The translations under genes and the position numbers were made by a program. The notes beneath the pieces are model-generated. The model saw only the letters and a list, made by a program, of their open reading frames with translations, was not told the DNA's origin and did not search any database. Shown piece by piece: positions 60,712 to 64,000 of a stretch of DNA of 64,000 nucleotides. Every line of letters starts with the position of its first letter. Position 1 is the stretch's first letter. Origin of the DNA: Thermovenabulum gondwanense (GTDB taxonomy: Bacteria; Bacillota; Thermosediminibacteria; Thermosediminibacterales; Thermosediminibacteraceae); assembly GCF_001601575.1 (NCBI RefSeq), contig NZ_LOHZ01000027.1, forward strand, positions 1 to 64,000, read 5' to 3'.

Positions 60712-61887
60712 ATGAGGATAATTGTTCAAAAGTTCGGGGGGACTTCGGTAGCAACACCGGGTGCCAGGGAATTGGTTATAAAACATGCGCTAAACAGAAA
60801 AAATGAAGGATACCAGATCGTTGTGGTGGTATCGGCTATGGGCCGTATGGGTGATCCCTATGCCACCGATACCCTGCTTTCCCTTTTAAGCGGAAGAAAG
60901 GTGGAAGCCAGGGAAAAAGACCTTTTAATTTCCTGCGGAGAGATTATTTCGGCGGCGGTAATAGCCTCGCTTTTTCAAGACAAAGGTTACCGGGCAAAAG
61001 CCTTTACCGGTTTTCAGGCAGGTATAATTACGGATGAAAATTTTGGGAATGCGAAAATTCTGGATGTAAAGCCCGATAATATAATTAAAGCATTGGAAGA
61101 AGGAATAATTCCTGTTGTCGCAGGGTTCCAGGGTGTTACCGGGGAAAGGGATATAACCACCTTGGGAAGGGGAGGAAGCGATACCACGGCGGTTGCCCTG
61201 GGGGCTGCATTGAAAGCGGAGTGTGTAGAAATTTTCACCGATGTGGAGGGAATAATGACGGCGGACCCCAAAATAGTAAGCAATGCCAAAATGCTGGATG
61301 AAGTTAATTACAGGGAAGTCACGGAAATGGCATATAACGGGGCTAAAGTAATACATCCCAGGGCAGTAGAACTGGCAATGCATTATAATATTCCCCTGAG
61401 AATAAGGTCTACTTTTTCCGATGCTCAGGGCACTTTGATAAGATTGGTCCCCGAAAGGGTGGTTACCGGTATTGCCCATGCTACTCATATTGCCCAGCTT
61501 AAAATAAAAGTTCCCAGCAATGATAAAGAATTGGAGTCCAGGATTTTTGAGAAATTGGCAAAAAAAGGAATAAGCATCGACATGATTAATATTTTTCCTG
61601 ATGTGAAGATATTTACCTTAGCGGAAGATGCGGTTTCCACGGCCGCAGAGGTGCTCAAGGACTTAGGGGTTTCCTATGAAATAACAAAAAATCTGGCTAA
61701 GGTAACCGTAGTGGGTGGAGGAATGACGGGTATCCCCGGGGTAATGCTCAGCATTATAGAAGCGTTAAAAAAGGAGAATATCGACATACTGCAGACTTCC
61801 GATTCCCATACGACCATTTCCTGCCTTATAAAAGAGGAGGATGTAAAAAAAGCGGTACTTGCCTTGCATGAAAAGTTTGAGCTATAA
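60712..61887 (+). CDS. dapG: Aspartate kinase with tandem ACT domains
   Basis: A 391-residue aspartokinase I-type enzyme. The kinase domain (KFGGTSVATP, GGSDTTAVAL) is followed by two ACT domains (IAHATHIAQLKIKVPSN and AKVTVVGGGMTGIPG), which mediate feedback control. The order asd-dapG is as in Bacillus spoVF-asd-dapG operons. The ATG at 60712 is preferred to a GTG at 60703 because GAGGTGG sits upstream. dapA and spoVF are not seen nearby. Confidence 0.9.
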   Translation: MRIIVQKFGGTSVATPGARELVIKHALNRKNEGYQIVVVVSAMGRMGDPYATDTLLSLLSGRKVEAREKDLLISCGEIISAAVIASLFQDKGYRAKAFTGFQAGIITDENFGNAKILDVKPDNIIKALEEGIIPVVAGFQGVTGERDITTLGRGGSDTTAVALGAALKAECVEIFTDVEGIMTADPKIVSNAKMLDEVNYREVTEMAYNGAKVIHPRAVELAMHYNIPLRIRSTFSDAQGTLIRLVPERVVTGIAHATHIAQLKIKVPSNDKELESRIFEKLAKKGISIDMINIFPDVKIFTLAEDAVSTAAEVLKDLGVSYEITKNLAKVTVVGGGMTGIPGVMLSIIEALKKENIDILQTSDSHTTISCLIKEEDVKKAVLALHEKFEL

Positions 61888-61919
61888 TCATAACAAAAAG
61901 TATTGGGAGGTAATGGAAG

Positions 61920-62474
61920 GTGTATTTTGAAAAACCCGGAGCTGAAAATACGCAAAAAACTGTAGAAATAGTTAAAAGAGCCGTGGAGGAAAGGGGAATC
62001 AGGCATGTGGTCGCTGCCTCCAATGAAGGCAGAACGGCAAAACTTTTGGTGGATGCAAATATAAATGCTAACCTTGTCATAGTAACACATGCCTGTGGAT
62101 TCAGGGCTCCCGGCGATATGGAATTTCCCGGGGATTTGAGGGAGGAGCTGATAAAAAAAGGAGTGAAGGTGCTGACCACCACCCATGTCCTTTCAGGTGC
62201 AGAGAGAGGTCTTAGCAGAAAATTCGGTGGGGTTTATCCTGTGGAGATAATTGCGAACACCCTGAGAATGTTTGGCCAGGGCGTGAAAGTTTGCTTGGAA
62301 GTGGCCACAATGGCTCTGGATGCCGGGTTAATTCCCTACGGGGAAGAGATAATAGCGATTGGAGGCACGAGTGAAGGGGCGGATTCCGCCGTGATTATGA
62401 AACCCGCCCATGCCGCCAATATTATGGATACATGGATAAGTGAAATACTTTGTAAACCAAAAAACAGGAACTGA
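61920..62474 (+). CDS. Stand-alone pyruvate kinase C-terminal-like domain
   Basis: A 184-residue protein that matches only the C-terminal (allosteric) alpha/beta domain of pyruvate kinase. VVAASNEGRTAKLL near the N-terminus and HVLSGAERGLSRKFGGV are the recognisable parts. No catalytic TIM barrel is present and the frame is not a truncation of one; the GTG start with GGGAGG upstream is good. Such stand-alone domains occur in archaea and anaerobes, with unknown function. It follows dapG by 32 bp. Confidence 0.85.
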   Translation: MYFEKPGAENTQKTVEIVKRAVEERGIRHVVAASNEGRTAKLLVDANINANLVIVTHACGFRAPGDMEFPGDLREELIKKGVKVLTTTHVLSGAERGLSRKFGGVYPVEIIANTLRMFGQGVKVCLEVATMALDAGLIPYGEEIIAIGGTSEGADSAVIMKPAHAANIMDTWISEILCKPKNRN

Positions 62475-62480
62475 CAGGCT

Positions 62481-62519
62481 ACCTGCCTGATTTAGGAATA
62501 AGGTCAGGCAGGTTTTTTT
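62481..62519. terminator. Terminator after the pyruvate-kinase-like gene
   Basis: ACCTGCCTGA (62481-62490) pairs with TCAGGCAGGT (62504-62513) around a 13-nt loop and is followed by seven T residues. It overlaps the end of the convergent thioredoxin-like gene. Confidence 0.85.
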
Positions 62520-63019
62520 ATTACATCGTAGGATTTAATAAGATCGATAATGTAACTTTTCGTAAGAGCGCCTTCTATTCGGCTTTTTATAGTTCCGCTG
62601 CAGTCAATGAAAATATTTAAGGGAATCCCCCGGATGGAATATTTTTTAATTGTTTCTCCCTTTGGATCGGAAAGTACCGGGAAGGTATAGCCCTTTTCGT
62701 TTATATACGCTTTAACCTTGTCTGCATCTTTATCCAGATTTACCGTAATTAAAAGGGTATTTTCCGGGAGTTCATTAAAAAAAGACTGAAGCTCGTCTAA
62801 TTCTTTTAAGCAGTAAGGGCAGTTTATCGACCAGAAGTTGAGAAAAATGTTTTTACCCCTGTAGTCAGAGAAACGGACGGGGTTGCCCTTAAGGTCCTTT
62901 AGCTCAAAATCGGGAGCAGGGCTGTTCTCAAAAGGAGCGGGACCGCTGACCTGAGATGGAGTGCAACCTGCTATCAGGATTAATAATAGGATTAAAAGAA
63001 AATAAAATACTTTTTTCAA
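62504..63019 (-). CDS. TlpA/ResA-like thioredoxin lipoprotein
   Basis: A 171-residue lipoprotein with a lipobox Cys at residue 19 (LILIAGC). A thioredoxin fold follows; the redox motif is Cys-Pro-Tyr-Cys in INCPYC, with GIPLNIFID carrying the cis-Pro. ResA/TlpA proteins reduce extracytoplasmic disulfides such as those of apocytochromes. The TTG start has AAAGGAGG upstream. ccdA, which hands electrons across the membrane to such proteins, lies just upstream. Confidence 0.9.
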   Translation of the reverse strand: MKKVFYFLLILLLILIAGCTPSQVSGPAPFENSPAPDFELKDLKGNPVRFSDYRGKNIFLNFWSINCPYCLKELDELQSFFNELPENTLLITVNLDKDADKVKAYINEKGYTFPVLSDPKGETIKKYSIRGIPLNIFIDCSGTIKSRIEGALTKSYIIDLIKSYDVIKKPA

Positions 63020-63043
63020 ACCGAAGCCTCCTTTCTTTAAAAA

Positions 63044-63694
63044 TTATATTAGCTCAAAAAGAAGACTTAACCCGACTATTATCAAGAGTGTTCCCGCAAT
63101 TTTTTTTGAGAAGGGAGCAAATTTTAATAACATACTTCTTGCTTTTTGTGAATTACTAAAAATCACTGAGAAAATAAAAAATGGTAATCCAAAGCCTGCG
63201 GAAAAAGAAAAAAGGAGAAGGGATCCCATCTTTATATCCCTGGTTGTACCTGCCATTAACAAAATTGAAGAAAGAATTGGACCTATACATGGCGTCCAGC
63301 CGGCGGAGAAAAAAATTCCGAGGATAAAGGAGGTAAAAGGGGATATAGAAATTAATTCCAGATATCTTCTTTTCTCCTTCATAAGAAAATTAAGTTTTAA
63401 TAGATCCAGAAGGTTAAGACCCAGAACAATTATTATTACGCCGGCTATTTTTGAAAAAAGGAACCTGTTCATCACCAAAAACCTGCTTAGAGCGGTGAAG
63501 GAAAGCCCCAGTGCCGTAAAAGTAATGGAAAATCCTCCAATAAAAAAAAGGGAATTAATAATCAAGCTTCCTTTTTTTTCACCGCTTCCCGCCAGAATTC
63601 CCGCATAAACAGGGAGCAAAGGCACAACGCAGGGAGAAAAAAAGGAGAGCAACCCTCCTGCAAAAGCAGAAAAAAGAGAAATTTGATAGTTCAT
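63044..63694 (-). CDS. ccdA: CcdA-type cytochrome c biogenesis/thiol-disulfide transmembrane protein
   Basis: A 216-residue protein with six membrane helices. The two redox cysteines are in FSPCVVPLLPVY and GWTPCIGPILSS, the CcdA signatures. It carries reducing equivalents from cytosolic thioredoxin to the ResA-like lipoprotein encoded just downstream, 24 bp away. The ATG at 63694 is preferred, with GGTGG upstream. No cytochrome c gene is visible, so the target may be other exported thiols. Confidence 0.92.
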   Translation of the reverse strand: MNYQISLFSAFAGGLLSFFSPCVVPLLPVYAGILAGSGEKKGSLIINSLFFIGGFSITFTALGLSFTALSRFLVMNRFLFSKIAGVIIIVLGLNLLDLLKLNFLMKEKRRYLELISISPFTSFILGIFFSAGWTPCIGPILSSILLMAGTTRDIKMGSLLLFSFSAGFGLPFFIFSVIFSNSQKARSMLLKFAPFSKKIAGTLLIIVGLSLLFELI

Positions 63695-63788
63695 AATATT
63701 TCCACCATCCATTCCTAAATTTTAGTCCTGTATAATTAATTCCACAGAAAGTGATGGTTGCATAGTAAATTATAACATAAAACATCTA

Positions 63789-63802
63789 TATATTCGAATA
63801 TA
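63789..63802. other. 14-bp perfect palindrome upstream of ccdA
   Basis: TATATTCGAATATA is an uninterrupted perfect palindrome in the gap between ccdA and the partial gene at the window edge. It may be a regulator site; the A+T-rich setting raises the chance of coincidence. Confidence 0.3.
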
Positions 63803-63840
63803 AAAAAATAAAAATATATTATGCTGTTATTACTCTATTT

Positions 63841-64000
63841 TCATTTTTTAAAATTCATAATTAATTTCCCCTCTTGTGTCTCTATTGAAGAAATTTTTAG
63901 TTCATAGGGTAGAGGAGGGGGTGTGAAAGATAAGTCGTAACCGGTCAAAAGGTCTTTTATTACTTCCGGGGGGAGGGTAATTCCATTAAATTCTAATCTT
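63841..64000 (-). CDS. DUF2993-like protein, C-terminal end (partial)
   Basis: The last 52 codons on the minus strand, stop at 63841-63843; the start lies beyond the window. The readable part includes FNGITLPPEVIKDLLTGYD and LPYELKISSIETQEGKLIM. This resembles the last strands of DUF2993/LmeA-type proteins, which bind phospholipid outside the membrane. The match is by pattern only and is uncertain. Confidence 0.45.
   Translation of the reverse strand, partial: RLEFNGITLPPEVIKDLLTGYDLSFTPPPLPYELKISSIETQEGKLIMNFKK

Noticed and set aside
63713-63840. A short gene between ccdA and the window-edge gene
   Set aside because: No frame with a start, ribosome site and protein-like content was seen; only A+T-rich DNA and one palindrome.

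Overview
The window looks like a piece of chromosome from an anaerobic, probably thermophilic, acetogenic or syntrophic Firmicute. The evidence is a Wood-Ljungdahl acs operon, spore-maturation genes spmA/spmB, strong purine-rich ribosome sites, frequent TTG/GTG starts, A+T-rich intergenic DNA and Lys/Glu/Ile-rich proteins. I cannot name the species; a member of the Thermosediminibacterales or Thermoanaerobacterales would fit. No rRNA, tRNA, CRISPR array, intact insertion sequence or prophage was seen.

Layout. (1) 1-6.7 kb: lpdA (3' end)-cooC-acsD-acsC-acsE-acsB-gcvH, the carbonyl/methyl half of the acetyl-CoA pathway flanked by two glycine-cleavage parts, closed by a strong terminator. (2) 6.7-10.3 kb: the 3' half of a broken membrane-protein gene, a cytosolic-type gamma-glutamyltransferase, and spmA/spmB on the other strand. 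(3) 10.4-16.5 kb: a RACo-like corrinoid-protein activator, a small His-rich protein, a CooT-type nickel protein, DUF3842, a MNT/HEPN pair, a DUF362 ferredoxin and a DUF401 membrane protein, nearly all tightly spaced or overlapping. This is the least described part of the window and may be an accessory or maturation module for the acs enzymes. (4) 16.5-23.4 kb: a secreted phosphodiester-glycosidase protein with its DUF1624 neighbour (minus strand), then an M20 amidohydrolase/AbgT pair and the decayed tail of another zinc hydrolase. (5) 23.4-34.9 kb: dinB behind a LexA box, then a complete Tad/Flp pilus locus (flp, tadV, tadE, tadG, cpaB, receiver-tadZ, tadA, tadB, tadC) running into DUF192, a HAMP protein and a DegS/DegU-like two-component pair. 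(6) 34.9-42.5 kb: DUF72, a Cof phosphatase, an ATP-grasp ligase, HD-GYP, CheW, a chemoreceptor-like protein with a C-terminal sensor, a GNAT remnant and truD. (7) 42.6-47.8 kb: polysaccharide deacetylase, a folate cluster (queD/PTPS-like, folE2, folP, folK), degV and a gamma-class carbonic anhydrase. (8) 47.8-58.4 kb: nucleoside uptake and catabolism: BMP lipoprotein, ABC ATPase, two permeases, a FucI/AraA-like protein, a GntR/UTRA regulator, cdd, pyrimidine-nucleoside phosphorylase, deoB and purine-nucleoside phosphorylase. A consensus promoter and palindromic operator precede it. (9) 58.5-64 kb: an aspartokinase without recognisable ACT domains, asd, a full aspartokinase, a stand-alone pyruvate-kinase C-terminal domain, then on the minus strand a ResA/TlpA-like thioredoxin lipoprotein, CcdA and a partial DUF2993-like protein.

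How it fits together: AcsE moves the methyl group from methyl-tetrahydrofolate to the AcsCD corrinoid protein, and AcsB joins it to CO and CoA. CooC and, by inference, CooT handle nickel, and RACo re-reduces inactive corrinoid. The folate cluster supplies the one-carbon carrier. The nucleoside operon turns imported nucleosides into bases and pentose phosphates. Functions were assigned by reading the translated proteins and motifs; no database search was run.
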